The notes: generated from the sequence alone by a model not told the origin. A stretch of 64,000 nt of DNA from Actinoplanes italicus (GCF_003001815.1 NZ_PVMZ01000020.1:165073-229072), one strand, 5' to 3'. Positions 8,321 to 17,294 are shown, counted from the first letter of the stretch. A program made the numbers and translations.

Positions 8321-9820
8321 TCAGCTCAGGGCGGCGGGTTTCGGCTCGTCCACCGGATCGGTGTCCAGCGAGTCGATGATGTCGTCGCGGTCGGTCGTGC
8401 GCTCCGGCTTGAGCAGGCCGATCGCCACGTACAGCACCAGCGAGGTGACCAGCGGGACACCGACCACCATGGTCTGGCTCGTCTCCTCCAGGATCCACTT
8501 GACCACGACCCAGACGCTCAGGCCGGCCGCCCATGACACCAGTGCCGCGGTGGGGCCGCTGCGCCGGAACCACGGCAGCAGGCCGAGCATCAGCGGGATC
8601 GAGATCGGGCCCATCGTCGCGGCGACCAGGTCCACCACGATCTTCAGGACCACGCCCTGGCCCTCGGTGCTGATCGCGATGACCATGCTGATCACCACGA
8701 AGGTGAACGTGGTGACCCGCGCGAAGGTCAGCTCGGCCCGCTCGCTCAGGTTGCGCACCGCCTTGACCAGCACCGGGGCGATGTCCCGGGTGACCACCGA
8801 CGAGATCACGTTGGCGTCCGAGGAAACCATCGCCATCGTGTGCGAGAAGAAGCCGGCCAGCACCAGGCCGATCACACCCGGCGGCAGCAGGGTCTTCGCC
8901 AGCTCGACGTACGCCTGCTCGGCGTTGGCCAGGCCGGGCACGATCAGCGGTGCCGCGAACATCGGCAGGAACAGGATCAGCGGCCAGATCAGCCACAGCC
9001 CGCTGGACAGCAGGGCGGACCGCTTGGCCGCCGAACCGGACGGCGCGGCCATGTAGCGCTGCGCCAGGTTCCACATGCCGCCGTTGTACTCGAACGTCTT
9101 GATGAAGAGCAGAGCCAGGAAGAACGTCATCGTGTACGGGCCGCTGAACGGATCGCCGTGCCCCTCGGGCAGGTCACCCCACATGGTCCACAGTGTGGAG
9201 ACGCCGCCGAGGTGGGCCAGGAACGCGAAGAACATCGCGATGCCGGCCACGCCCTGGATCACGAACTGCCCGAAGTCGGTGAGCACGTCCGCCCACAGGC
9301 CACCGAGCGTGATGTAGGCCAGCGTGACGACGCCGGTGATCAGGATGCCCCAGATGATCGGGACGCCGGCGAACCCGCGCAGCAGGATCGAGATGGCCAC
9401 CCACTTGGCCGCGATGTCGACGACCTTGAGCAGCGCGCCGCTGTAGGCGAGGGCCTGCTGGGTGGGCAGGTTGTAGCGGCGTGCGAGGTACTCCAGCGGG
9501 GACGCCACCCCGTGCTTGGAGCGCAGCCGGTTCCATCGGGCCGCGAAGACGAAGGCGCCGATCCCGACGCCGAGGCCGATCGTGAGGGCCCACCACACGT
9601 ACATGGCGAGGCCGTAGTTGTAGGCGACGGCCGCGAAGGCCACGAACATGACCGCGCTGTAGCCGGACATGTGATGCGAGATGCCGGCCAGCCACCAGGG
9701 GATCCGGCCCCGTGCGGTGAAGAAGTCGGCGACGTTGTGGACGCGGCTCTTGGTCCACAGGCCGATACCGACCATCACCACGAAGTAGCCGCTGAGTATT
9801 GCCCAGTCGAGCGCGGTCAC
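8321..9820 (-). CDS. Sodium:solute symporter (SSS family), probable uronate importer
   Basis: 499-residue polytopic membrane protein with the SSS fold: DWAILSGYFVVMVGIGLWTK at the N-terminus, the family block VADFFTARGRIPWWLAGISH, GLWADVLTDFGQFVIQGVAG, and about 13 hydrophobic segments. It likely imports a sugar acid with Na+. The substrate is inferred from kduI 14 bp downstream and the IclR gene. GTG start with GGAGG upstream. Confidence 0.88.
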   Translation of the reverse strand: MTALDWAILSGYFVVMVGIGLWTKSRVHNVADFFTARGRIPWWLAGISHHMSGYSAVMFVAFAAVAYNYGLAMYVWWALTIGLGVGIGAFVFAARWNRLRSKHGVASPLEYLARRYNLPTQQALAYSGALLKVVDIAAKWVAISILLRGFAGVPIIWGILITGVVTLAYITLGGLWADVLTDFGQFVIQGVAGIAMFFAFLAHLGGVSTLWTMWGDLPEGHGDPFSGPYTMTFFLALLFIKTFEYNGGMWNLAQRYMAAPSGSAAKRSALLSSGLWLIWPLILFLPMFAAPLIVPGLANAEQAYVELAKTLLPPGVIGLVLAGFFSHTMAMVSSDANVISSVVTRDIAPVLVKAVRNLSERAELTFARVTTFTFVVISMVIAISTEGQGVVLKIVVDLVAATMGPISIPLMLGLLPWFRRSGPTAALVSWAAGLSVWVVVKWILEETSQTMVVGVPLVTSLVLYVAIGLLKPERTTDRDDIIDSLDTDPVDEPKPAALS

Positions 9821-9873
9821 ATGAGCTCCCCTCCGGTGCCTGACCCGCGTTACAGGGACGTTTCGTGGACAGG

Positions 9874-9902
9874 ATGTTCTGCTACACGGAACGGCGAGTC
9901 AA
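9874..9902 (-). promoter_or_regulatory. Promoter of the symporter-kduI-iclR operon with a candidate IclR operator
   Basis: On the minus strand TTGACT (9902-9897) and GAACAT (9879-9874) are 17 bases apart, about 55 bp before the symporter GTG. A dyad GTTC-N9-GAAC (9876-9892) fills the spacer and touches the -10, the arrangement expected for repression. The dyad is imperfect inside the arms. Confidence 0.45.
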
Positions 9903-9983
9903 TACATGGAACGCAATGATCGCAATCTATGAACCGCACCTTGACGGGAAAGCGTTTTCCTGCTGTACGAGAGACTGACCGCG

Positions 9984-11144
9984 TCAACCGGTGACGCGGG
10001 GTCGACGCTGGGGCAGCCGGTACGCCCAGTGCCAGGCGGCCTCCAGCGGCCCCCGGTCGAACCGGCGCAGCCACCAGCCGGCCCCCGCGACCAGCGTCAC
10101 CGACACCACGGCCCAGGCCGCCGGCGGCCACCACGGACGCAGATCGTCGAGACGGGCCGCCAGGCCGAGGCCCCAGCCGTAGCAGAGCGCCGCGCAGATC
10201 AGGTTCTGCAGGACGTAGCAGGACAGCGCCGTACGACCGACCCCGGACAGCGCCCGGCGCCCGGTGCCGTCACCGGTCCGCAGCAGCAGACCGGTCACCA
10301 CGGCCATCAGGCCGAGAGCCACGAGCGGGCCGCACAGATACCGGTCGGCGAAGTACCAGCGCGGCCCGGCGAACGCGGTGAGCAGGTTCAGCGGCAGGCC
10401 GGCGCCCAGCCCGAGGACGGCCAGCCGTCGCCGCAGCACCCGCCCGGCCGTTCCCGCGGTGAAGAGACCGGCGCGCATCAGCCGCGAACCGGCCAGGAAC
10501 AGCAGGATCGTCAGCGGAATGATCAGGACGGACTCCGACCGGTACAGCCCCCAGCCCTCGATCCGGGCCGCCACCTGCTCCGGATAGGTGCCGGTGGAGT
10601 ACAGATCCGTGCCGCCCGGCACCGCTCCGCCACCACCGACCCCGGCGGCGGTGAGCAGGCCGATCAGGGCCACGTGCAGGACCGCCGCGACGGCCATGCA
10701 CGCGCGGACCGCCCGGTCGCCACGTCCGACCATGCCGGCCACCAGGAGCGAGACCAGGGCGTACGCCATGAGGACGTCCCATTCGAAGACGAGCAGGTAG
10801 TGCAGCGCCCCCTCGGCCAGCAGCAGGACGGCCCGCCACAGGTACCAGCCGGGCCAGCGCCGCCCGCGGCGCTCCGCCGAGCGGTACTGCAGCTCCAGCC
10901 CCACCCCGAACAGCAGCGTGAGCAGGGCGAGGAACTTGCCGTTGCTGAGCGTCCGCAGCAGCGTCTCCACCACGCCGGTCCCGTCGGGCGCGACGATCGC
11001 CCCGGCCGGGCCGAGGGGATCCGTGAAGATCCAGATGTTGGTGCCGAGGGTGCCGAGGATCGCCACGCCCCGCAGCACGTCGAGCAGCTGGATCCGGCTG
11101 CCGGCCGCGGGCGGTGTTGCGGACGCTGGTGAGAGGACCGTCAT
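9984..11144 (-). CDS. DUF418-family membrane protein
   Basis: About 386 residues with some ten hydrophobic segments. It opens with RIQLLDVLRGVAILGTLGTN, the standard start of YeiB/DUF418 proteins, and ends with the DUF418 region (LSCYVLQNLICAALCYGWGL and PLEAAWHWAYR). The role is unknown; family members are putative membrane acyltransferase-like or transport proteins. The start is uncertain: ATG 11144 is used, ATG 11153 adds three residues, and neither has a clear ribosome-binding site. Divergent from the histidine kinase gene. Confidence 0.85.
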   Translation of the reverse strand: MTVLSPASATPPAAGSRIQLLDVLRGVAILGTLGTNIWIFTDPLGPAGAIVAPDGTGVVETLLRTLSNGKFLALLTLLFGVGLELQYRSAERRGRRWPGWYLWRAVLLLAEGALHYLLVFEWDVLMAYALVSLLVAGMVGRGDRAVRACMAVAAVLHVALIGLLTAAGVGGGGAVPGGTDLYSTGTYPEQVAARIEGWGLYRSESVLIIPLTILLFLAGSRLMRAGLFTAGTAGRVLRRRLAVLGLGAGLPLNLLTAFAGPRWYFADRYLCGPLVALGLMAVVTGLLLRTGDGTGRRALSGVGRTALSCYVLQNLICAALCYGWGLGLAARLDDLRPWWPPAAWAVVSVTLVAGAGWWLRRFDRGPLEAAWHWAYRLPQRRPRVTG

Positions 11145-11262
11145 GCCCGGCATCTGATCCCGGGACGGGGTGCCCGCAGAAGCCCGGAAAGTAGTGCCCG
11201 GCGCTCCCATCCCCTACTTTCGTCGGTCGAGACCCGGGCGCCGTGATCGTTATCGTGTCGCC

Positions 11263-12471
11263 ATGCCGCTGACGACGGACTCCCGGCGCCACCTCAGCCT
11301 GGACGCGCTGCTGGCGGTGAGCGTCACGGTGGCCGACACGTGGCTGGCGGTACGGCACTGGCACCTCGACACCGTCTACGGCTGGACGCTGCTCGTGGTG
11401 CAGAGCGTCGTCCAGCTCGGACTGGTGCTGCGCCGACGGGCCCCGGAGGCGCTGCTCGGCGCCCTCGCCGCGGTCGCGCTCCTGCAACTGGTGCCACAGT
11501 TGCTCGTACCCGGCCTCATCTGGGCGGCCGACGTCGACCCGATCTGGGTCGTCGCGCCACTGGCCAGCCCGTACGCCATCTATGCCACCGTCGTCCACGG
11601 ACGACGCCCGCGACTGGGCTGGGCGCTGATCGTCGTCGTCACCCTGCTGGGGGTCCAGCCGTGGGAACCGCACCTCACCGTCCTGACCCTCGGCCTGCTG
11701 ATGACCGTGGTGCCCGCGCTGCTCGGGCTGTGGGCGGCGAGCCGGCGGCGGCTGCTGCTCGCCCTGGCCGAACGCGCCGAACGCGCCGAACGGGAGCGGC
11801 ATCTGCTGGCCGCGCAGGCACGGGCCGAGGAGCGGGCGCGGCTGGCCCGCGAGATGCACGACGTGGTGACGCACCGGGTGACGCTGATGGTGCTGCAGGC
11901 CGGCGCCCTCGGCGTGACCGCCGCCGACGAGGACACCCGCAGGGTGGCCGAGGAGCTCCGCACCGCCGGGTGCCAGGCGCTCGAGGAGCTCCGCGACCTG
12001 GTCGGCGTGCTCCGGGCACCGCCCGGCGAACAGCCGACGGCCCGCCCCGGCCCGGCCCCGGCGGCGCTTCCCGACCTGTCGGAGCTGGTTGCGCAGTCGC
12101 GGTCGGTCGGTGTGGCCGTGGAGGTGGTCGAGGACGGCGTGCCGGTGGCCGTCTCACCGGTGGTCGGGCGGACCGCGTACCGGTTGGTCCAGGAGGCGCT
12201 CACCAACGTCCGCAAGCACGCTCCGGGCGCTACCGCGCTGGTCGAGTTGAACTACGGTGCCGACCGGATCCGGCTGAGCGTGACCGACAGCGGTCCGGTC
12301 CGGCCGTCCGATCCGGTGCTGGCGGCGGCCGGCTCAGGCAGCGGCCTGATCGGCCTCCGGCAGCGGGTCGAACTCGTCCACGGCGAGCTGACCACGGGTC
12401 CCCGGTCCGGCGGCGGCTTCCGGGTGGCCGCGATCCTGCCGGTGTACGTACCGACGGAGGGAGCCCTGTGA
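11263..12471 (+). CDS. Two-component sensor histidine kinase (HisKA_3 type)
   Basis: 402 residues: four to five membrane helices (residues 10-160), a short coiled linker rich in AERAERAER, a HisKA_3 dimerisation/phosphoacceptor block (ARLAREMHDVVTHRVTLMVL, His near residue 205), and an HATPase domain with the N-box YRLVQEALTNVRKHAPG and G-box GLIGLRQRVE. The kinase belongs to the NarX/LiaS/DesK class common in actinobacteria. The ATG is probably leaderless: TATCGT (11251-11256) lies six bases upstream and there is no Shine-Dalgarno sequence. The last bases overlap the response regulator start (GTGA). The stimulus is unknown. Confidence 0.92.
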   Translation: MPLTTDSRRHLSLDALLAVSVTVADTWLAVRHWHLDTVYGWTLLVVQSVVQLGLVLRRRAPEALLGALAAVALLQLVPQLLVPGLIWAADVDPIWVVAPLASPYAIYATVVHGRRPRLGWALIVVVTLLGVQPWEPHLTVLTLGLLMTVVPALLGLWAASRRRLLLALAERAERAERERHLLAAQARAEERARLAREMHDVVTHRVTLMVLQAGALGVTAADEDTRRVAEELRTAGCQALEELRDLVGVLRAPPGEQPTARPGPAPAALPDLSELVAQSRSVGVAVEVVEDGVPVAVSPVVGRTAYRLVQEALTNVRKHAPGATALVELNYGADRIRLSVTDSGPVRPSDPVLAAAGSGSGLIGLRQRVELVHGELTTGPRSGGGFRVAAILPVYVPTEGAL

Positions 12472-13120
12472 TCCGCGTCGTGGTGGTCGACGACGAGCCG
12501 ATGGTCTGCGCCCACCTGCGCACGATCCTGGGCGCGACCGACGACGTACGGGTCGTCGACGAGGCATTCGACGGCGCCGCCGCGGTGGAGGCCGTCATCC
12601 GGCACCGGCCCGACGTGGTGCTGCTCGACCTGCGCATGCCGGGCGTCGACGGGCTCACCGCGCTCGGCCGGATCGCCCGGCTCACCCACCGCCCGGCCGT
12701 CGTGGTGCTGACCACCTTCGACGCCGACGAGTACGTGCTGCGGGCGTTGCGGGCCGGTGCCGCCGGCTTCCTGCTCAAGTCGACCCGTCCCGGGGACCTG
12801 ATCGGGCTGGTCCGGGTCGCGGCCGACGGCCACACCGTGCTGTCCCCGCAGGCGACCCAGCGCCTGGTCAGCGCCGCCGGTCGCCAGGACGCCGGCCGCG
12901 ACCGGGCCCGCGCGGCCTGCTCAGCGACCTGACTCCGCGCGAGGTCGACGTCCTGACCTGCCTGGGCGACGGCCTGTCGAACGCGCTGATCGGTTCGCGT
13001 CTCAGCCTCACCGAGGCCACCGTGAAGGGCCACGTGTCCCGGCTGCTGGTGAAACTCGACTGCGCCAACCGTACGCAAGCAGGTCTGATAGCCCGTGAGG
13101 CCGGCCTCGCCGCCGGCTGA
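12468..13120 (+). pseudogene. LuxR-type response regulator, interrupted by a frameshift
   Basis: Cognate regulator of the kinase upstream. The receiver domain is complete (VVVVDDEPMVCAHLR, phosphoacceptor VVLLDLRMPGVDGLTAL, then TTFDADEYVLRALRAGAAGF and the conserved Lys of LLKST). The frame then runs into a TGA at 12930-12932. The DNA-binding domain continues intact in the next frame (LLSDLTPREVDVLTCLGDGL, then NALIGSRLSLTEATVKGHVS) to the TGA at 13118. A one-base loss in the GC-rich stretch 12893-12920 explains it. If real, the product is a free receiver without DNA binding; if it is a sequencing error, the protein is normal (about 217 residues). The GTG start overlaps the kinase stop. Confidence 0.88.
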
Positions 13121-13152
13121 TCGGAGACCTTGCCGGAAATCTTCGATGCGGG

Positions 13153-13179
13153 TGTCGATTTGCGGGCCCGCCGTTCGTC
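13153..13179 (+). promoter_or_regulatory. ECF42-type promoter of the YCII-sigma operon
   Basis: TGTCGA (13153-13158), 17 bases, then CGTC (13176-13179), 40 bp before the YCII start. TGTCGA with a CGxC -10 is, from memory, the target motif described for ECF42 sigma factors, so this is a likely autoregulated promoter. Confidence 0.55.
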
Positions 13180-13218
13180 TGACTGCGCGACGATCCGGTG
13201 AAGCCGAGGAGGAGAACG

Positions 13219-13566
13219 ATGAAGTACGTCATGGTGATCTATCAGGGCACCGCGCAGGAGCGGCAGGCCGCGCTCGGCGAGGACGAGCGCAAGCAGGTCT
13301 ACGCCGACTACCAGGGCATCAACGAGACGCCGGGCGTCACCCCCGGCCCGCCGCTGGGCCTGCCGGAGAACGCGACCACGGTGCGCGTCGAGGGCGGCCG
13401 GACCCTGACGACCGACGGCCCGTTCGTCGGGATGAAGGAGGCCATCGGCGGCTTCTTCATCCTCGAGGCCGACGACCTCGACGCCGCCATCGAGGTGGCC
13501 GCCCGGGTACCGGCCGCGCGTCACGGTGGCGCTGTCGAGATCCGTCCCTCGGAGGTCTATTGGTGA
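13219..13566 (+). CDS. YCII/DGPF-domain protein, partner of ECF42 sigma factor
   Basis: 115-residue ferredoxin-fold protein beginning MKYVMVIYQG with the family motif TTDGPFVGMKEAIGGFFI. DGPF proteins are the conserved genomic neighbours and targets of ECF42 sigma factors; their biochemical role is unknown. The ATG at 13219 has GAGGAGG upstream. It overlaps the sigma gene by 4 bp (GTGA). Confidence 0.92.
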   Translation: MKYVMVIYQGTAQERQAALGEDERKQVYADYQGINETPGVTPGPPLGLPENATTVRVEGGRTLTTDGPFVGMKEAIGGFFILEADDLDAAIEVAARVPAARHGGAVEIRPSEVYW

Positions 13567-14750
13567 CCACGACGCTCGAACAGGCCTTTCGTGAGGAGTG
13601 GGGCCGCGTTCTGGCGACGCTGATCGGCCTCCTCGGCGACTTCGACCTCGCCGAGGAGGCCGCGCAGGAGGCCTTCGCGATCGCCGCCGCCCGCTGGCCG
13701 CGCGACGGCGTGCCCGGCAACCCACGGGCCTGGCTCATCACGACGGCGCGCAACCGGGCGACCGACCGCATCCGCCGCGACCGGGCACTCACGGCCCGAT
13801 ATGCCCGGCTGATCGCCGACGATCACACCGGGACGCCGGTACGGGACACGACGTTCCCGGACGAGCGTCTGGAGCTCATCTTCACCTGCTGTCATCCGGC
13901 GCTCGCCACCGACGCGCAGGTGGCGCTCACCCTGCGTACCCTCGGCGGATTGACCACCGAGGAGATCGCCCGCGCCTTCCTGGTGGCGGCGCCCGCCATG
14001 GCGCAGCGGCTGGTGCGGGCCAAACGCAAGATCAGGGCGGCGGGCATCCCGTTCCGGGTGCCGCCGGCACACCTGCTGCGTGAGCGCCTGGACGCGGTCC
14101 TCGCCGTCGTCTATCTGATCTTCAACGAGGGGTACGGCGGCCGTGCCGAGCCGGCGGCGGAGGCGATCCGGCTCGCCCGGGCGCTGGCCGGACTGCTGCC
14201 CGGCGACTCCGAGGTGCACGGGCTGCTGGCACTGATGCTGCTGCACGACTCCCGCCGCGACGCGCGGTTCCGCGACGGCGAGATCGTGCTCCTGGAGGAA
14301 CAGGACCGGTCCCTCTGGGACACCGCCCGGATCGCCGAGGGGCGGGCCGAACTCGAGTCGGCGCTGGAGCGGGGTGGCCGTGGCCAGTACGTGCTGCAGG
14401 CCGCCATCGCCGCGCTGCACGCCGAGACGCCGTGCGACTGGCCGCGGATCGCCGGGCTCTACGCCGAGCTCGCCCGGCTGACCGGCTCACCGGTCGTCGA
14501 GCTCAACCGTGCCATCGCGATCGCCGAGACGGACGGCCCCGAGGCGGGCCTGCACATGATCGACCAGATCGATCTCGGCGACTTCCGCTACCTGCACGCG
14601 ACCAGGGCCGAGCTGCTGCGCCGCCTCGGGCGGACCGGCGAGGCCCGCGCCGCCTACCTGCGGGCCAGACAGCTCACCGGCGACGGCGCCGAGCGGCGTT
14701 TCCTCGACCGCCGGCTCAACGAGCTCTCAGTCTCCAGCGAGCGGTCCTAG
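13563..14750 (+). CDS. ECF42-type RNA polymerase sigma factor with long C-terminal extension
   Basis: 395 residues. Region 2 is near the N-terminus (LGDFDLAEEAAQEAFAIAAA, residues 20-40; NPRAWLITTARNRATDRIRR). Region 4 is VALTLRTLGGLTTEEIARAF with its helix-turn-helix. A roughly 200-residue DUF6596/TPR-like tail follows (YLIFNEGYGG, LLALMLLHDSRRDARF, AAYLRARQLTGDGAERRF). The tail replaces an anti-sigma factor in this group, so activity control is probably intrinsic. Translationally coupled to the YCII gene. Its 3' end overlaps the convergent GNAT gene by 24 bp. Confidence 0.93.
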   Translation: MTTTLEQAFREEWGRVLATLIGLLGDFDLAEEAAQEAFAIAAARWPRDGVPGNPRAWLITTARNRATDRIRRDRALTARYARLIADDHTGTPVRDTTFPDERLELIFTCCHPALATDAQVALTLRTLGGLTTEEIARAFLVAAPAMAQRLVRAKRKIRAAGIPFRVPPAHLLRERLDAVLAVVYLIFNEGYGGRAEPAAEAIRLARALAGLLPGDSEVHGLLALMLLHDSRRDARFRDGEIVLLEEQDRSLWDTARIAEGRAELESALERGGRGQYVLQAAIAALHAETPCDWPRIAGLYAELARLTGSPVVELNRAIAIAETDGPEAGLHMIDQIDLGDFRYLHATRAELLRRLGRTGEARAAYLRARQLTGDGAERRFLDRRLNELSVSSERS

Positions 14751-15425
14751 CGGCAGGAACTCGTCCCGGCGGCACTCGGCCAGCAGCGACCGCAGCCGGT
14801 CGTCCTCGCGGACCGTGCCCTCCTGGCGGGCGAAGTAGCGCACCAGGAAACCCTCGACGACCGAGCTCCGGATCCGGTCCGGTGCCGGGCTCACCGCGTC
14901 GTCGGCCTCCATCACGAGCAGCAGCAGGTTGGCCAGGCGCCCGGCACCCGGCGACAGCTCGGGCATCAGGTAGGGGATCGGCAGGCGGCGGGCGCCGAAC
15001 CCGGCGTACAGCCGCAGCCGCGCGTCACCGTCGCCGTAGTCGGCGGTGGACGTGTCGAAGCGGGGATCCCCGGCCTCGGCGAAGACGACGTGGGGCCCGA
15101 GCTCCGCCCGCCAGTGCGGGGTGGCGACGGCGACGAGCCGCCGGCCGACGCCCCGGTCACGCAGGTCGGGCCGGACCGCGAAGTAGCAGAGCAGCGCGAC
15201 CCGGATGTCGGCGAACCACTCCAGGAACAGCGCGCCGACCGGCTCGCCGTCCGGGTTCACCGCGATCGCCCCGCGCAGTTCGTCGGCGGCCAGAACCCGG
15301 CGCAGCTTCTCGAACGGCTCGCGTTCGGCCGGCGCGAAACTCGGCGCGATCACCGAGTCGTAGAGCGCGCGCAGCGTACCGGCGTCCGCCTCGCCCTTGA
15401 GAAAGCGGATCGAGACCTCTTCCAC
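14727..15425 (-). CDS. GNAT-family N-acetyltransferase
   Basis: 232 residues. The acetyl-CoA binding signature is RPDLRDRGVGRRLVAVATPH, preceded by a hydrophobic beta strand (VALLCYFAV). The C-terminal third (LANLLLLVMEADDAVSPAPD onward) is longer than a minimal GNAT domain and its role is unclear. The substrate is unknown. GTG start with GGGAGA nine bases upstream. Confidence 0.8.
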   Translation of the reverse strand: MEEVSIRFLKGEADAGTLRALYDSVIAPSFAPAEREPFEKLRRVLAADELRGAIAVNPDGEPVGALFLEWFADIRVALLCYFAVRPDLRDRGVGRRLVAVATPHWRAELGPHVVFAEAGDPRFDTSTADYGDGDARLRLYAGFGARRLPIPYLMPELSPGAGRLANLLLLVMEADDAVSPAPDRIRSSVVEGFLVRYFARQEGTVREDDRLRSLLAECRRDEFLPLGPLAGD

Positions 15426-15499
15426 GACCAGTAGTCTCCCGTCGGCCCGGCCATCAGTGGAGATCGAATCTACAGTGGACGCGCACGAGTCCCGGGTCG

Positions 15500-16108
15500 T
15501 CAGCCGAGGAAGCCGCGCAGCACGGCGGTCAGGGCGGCGGTGAGGTCGGCGCGGTTGGCCGCGGTGCCCGGCGGCGGCGCGGTACGGGCTCCCGCGCCGG
15601 CCAGGCGGTCGAACAGCAGGCCGTCGATGCAGGCGACGAAATGGTCGCCGGCCTGGTCGGGGTTCGGCGCTCCAGCGGCCGCGAGCATGGCCCGGGACTG
15701 AGCGCGGGACGCGTCGCCGTACGCCAGGATCGTCCGGATCTCCGGGTGGTGGGTGGCCTCCAGCAGGCAGGCGTACCGGGCGAGGGTGCGGTTGCGGCCG
15801 CCGCTCATCCAGTGGTCGAGCACGGCGGCGATACCGGCGGCCATCGCGGGGACGTCGGTGAGGTCGGGCGGCGGGCCGTCGCCGTCGGCCGGGAGCCGGC
15901 CCGCCCGCAGGTCCTCCCGGTCGAGGTCGGCGATGCGCCGCACGACGGCCTCGATGAGCTGCTTGCGGGTCCGGAAGTAGGCGGAGGTGGTGCCTTCCGG
16001 CAGGCCGGTCCGGCGGTCGACGGCCCGGTGGGTCAGTCCGCGCATGCCCTCCTCGGCCAGGACGTCGATGGCGGCGTCGGTCAGCAGCGCGAAGCGGTCG
16101 GTCGGCAC
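15500..16108 (-). CDS. TetR-family repressor, divergent from an FAD monooxygenase
   Basis: 202 residues with an N-terminal helix-turn-helix (AVDRRTGLPEGTTSAYFRTR) and a helical ligand domain. The GTG at 16108 has GGAG ten bases upstream. Two CTACA-N2-TGTAG operators lie in the 60-bp gap to the monooxygenase gene, so it very likely represses both itself and the monooxygenase, which may inactivate the inducing compound. The ligand is unknown. Confidence 0.9.
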   Translation of the reverse strand: MPTDRFALLTDAAIDVLAEEGMRGLTHRAVDRRTGLPEGTTSAYFRTRKQLIEAVVRRIADLDREDLRAGRLPADGDGPPPDLTDVPAMAAGIAAVLDHWMSGGRNRTLARYACLLEATHHPEIRTILAYGDASRAQSRAMLAAAGAPNPDQAGDHFVACIDGLLFDRLAGAGARTAPPPGTAANRADLTAALTAVLRGFLG

Positions 16109-16123
16109 GGTGGCACCACTCCT

Positions 16124-16159
16124 TTCTACAGCTGTAGTATGGCTTCTACATCTGTAGAA
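16124..16159. promoter_or_regulatory. Twin TetR operators
   Basis: Two palindromes of the form TTCTACA-N2-TGTAGwA, at 16124-16139 and 16144-16159. The second has perfect 7-bp arms. Their centres are 20 bp apart, close to two helical turns, placing two dimers on one face of the DNA between the divergent genes. Confidence 0.8.
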
Positions 16160-16168
16160 GGAGTGACG

Positions 16169-17287
16169 ATGGCATCCAGTGCGGTCGTGATCGGCGGAGG
16201 CATCGGCGGACTCGGTGCGGCCATCGGCCTGTCCCGGGCCGGCTGGCGGGTGACGGTGCTCGAACGGGCGCCCGAGTTCCGTCCGGTGGGTGCGGGCGTG
16301 GTGCTGCAGGCCAACGGTCTGCGCTGCCTCGACGAACTCGGTGTCGGCGGCGAGGTGCGGCGTGGCGGCCGGCCCGACGTGTCCGGCGGCACCCGGCGCG
16401 CCGACGGGCGCTGGCTGGCCCGCGTCGAGGCCGGCCTGCTGGAAAGCGCGCTCGGCACCCCGGCGTACGGGATCCACCGCGCCGAACTGCACCGCGTCCT
16501 GCTCGAGGCGCTGCCGGCCGACGTGACCGTGCGGACCGGCGCGGAGGTCACCGGCGTCACCGAGGACGGCGAGGTGACCCATCGCGGTGACGGCGGCGAC
16601 GAGAGGATCCATGCCGGTCTGGTCGTCGGCGCGGACGGCATCCGCAGCGCCGTCCGCCGGACACTGTGGCCCGAGGCGGCCGGGCCGGTCCCGGTCGGCG
16701 TGACCGCATGGCGCGGCGTGACGACCTGGCCCGGCGATCTCGACGTGGCGATCACCTGGGGCCCCGGCGCCGAGTTCGGCATGGCGCCGCTGGGCGACGG
16801 CCGGGTCTACTGGTTCGCCGCCGTCAACGCCGCGCCGGGCGGCCCGACGGCTCCGGTCGACGCTCGCTTCCGCGGCTGGCACGAGCCGATCCCGGAGCTG
16901 ATCGCCGCGACCGAGACGGTGCTGCAGGACGATCTCGCGTGTCTCGACGAGCCACTCCGGACGTACACGAAAGGGCGTGTCGTTCTTCTCGGCGACGCCG
17001 CCCACGCCATGACGCCCAACCTCGGTCAGGGCGCCAACCAGGCGCTCGAGGACGCGGTGGTCCTGGCCGCCGTCGCCGATCGCCCGGACGGCCTGGCCAC
17101 CTACGACCGGCTGCGCCGGCCCCGCAGCCAGGCGGTGGCGAAGGCGTCCCGGATGATCGGACGGTACGGCCAGCAGCTGGAGAACCCCGCCGCGGTGGCC
17201 GCCCGCAACGCCCTGATGCGCGTGGTACCGCCTCGCGTGGCGCTGCGGTCGATGGCCCGCTACGCCGACTGGCACCCGCCCCGGTGA
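16169..17287 (+). CDS. FAD-dependent monooxygenase (class A flavoprotein)
   Basis: 372 residues. The Rossmann FAD motif AVVIGGGIGGLGAAIGLSRA is at residues 5-24, the DG motif LVVGADGIRSAVRRTL near 160, and the GD motif GRVVLLGDAAHAMTPNLGQG near 275. It resembles aromatic-ring or antibiotic-inactivating hydroxylases; the substrate is unknown. AAGGAG five bases before the ATG. It ends 7 bp from the convergent protease gene. Confidence 0.9.
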   Translation: MASSAVVIGGGIGGLGAAIGLSRAGWRVTVLERAPEFRPVGAGVVLQANGLRCLDELGVGGEVRRGGRPDVSGGTRRADGRWLARVEAGLLESALGTPAYGIHRAELHRVLLEALPADVTVRTGAEVTGVTEDGEVTHRGDGGDERIHAGLVVGADGIRSAVRRTLWPEAAGPVPVGVTAWRGVTTWPGDLDVAITWGPGAEFGMAPLGDGRVYWFAAVNAAPGGPTAPVDARFRGWHEPIPELIAATETVLQDDLACLDEPLRTYTKGRVVLLGDAAHAMTPNLGQGANQALEDAVVLAAVADRPDGLATYDRLRRPRSQAVAKASRMIGRYGQQLENPAAVAARNALMRVVPPRVALRSMARYADWHPPR

Positions 17288-17294
17288 CCGGGCG

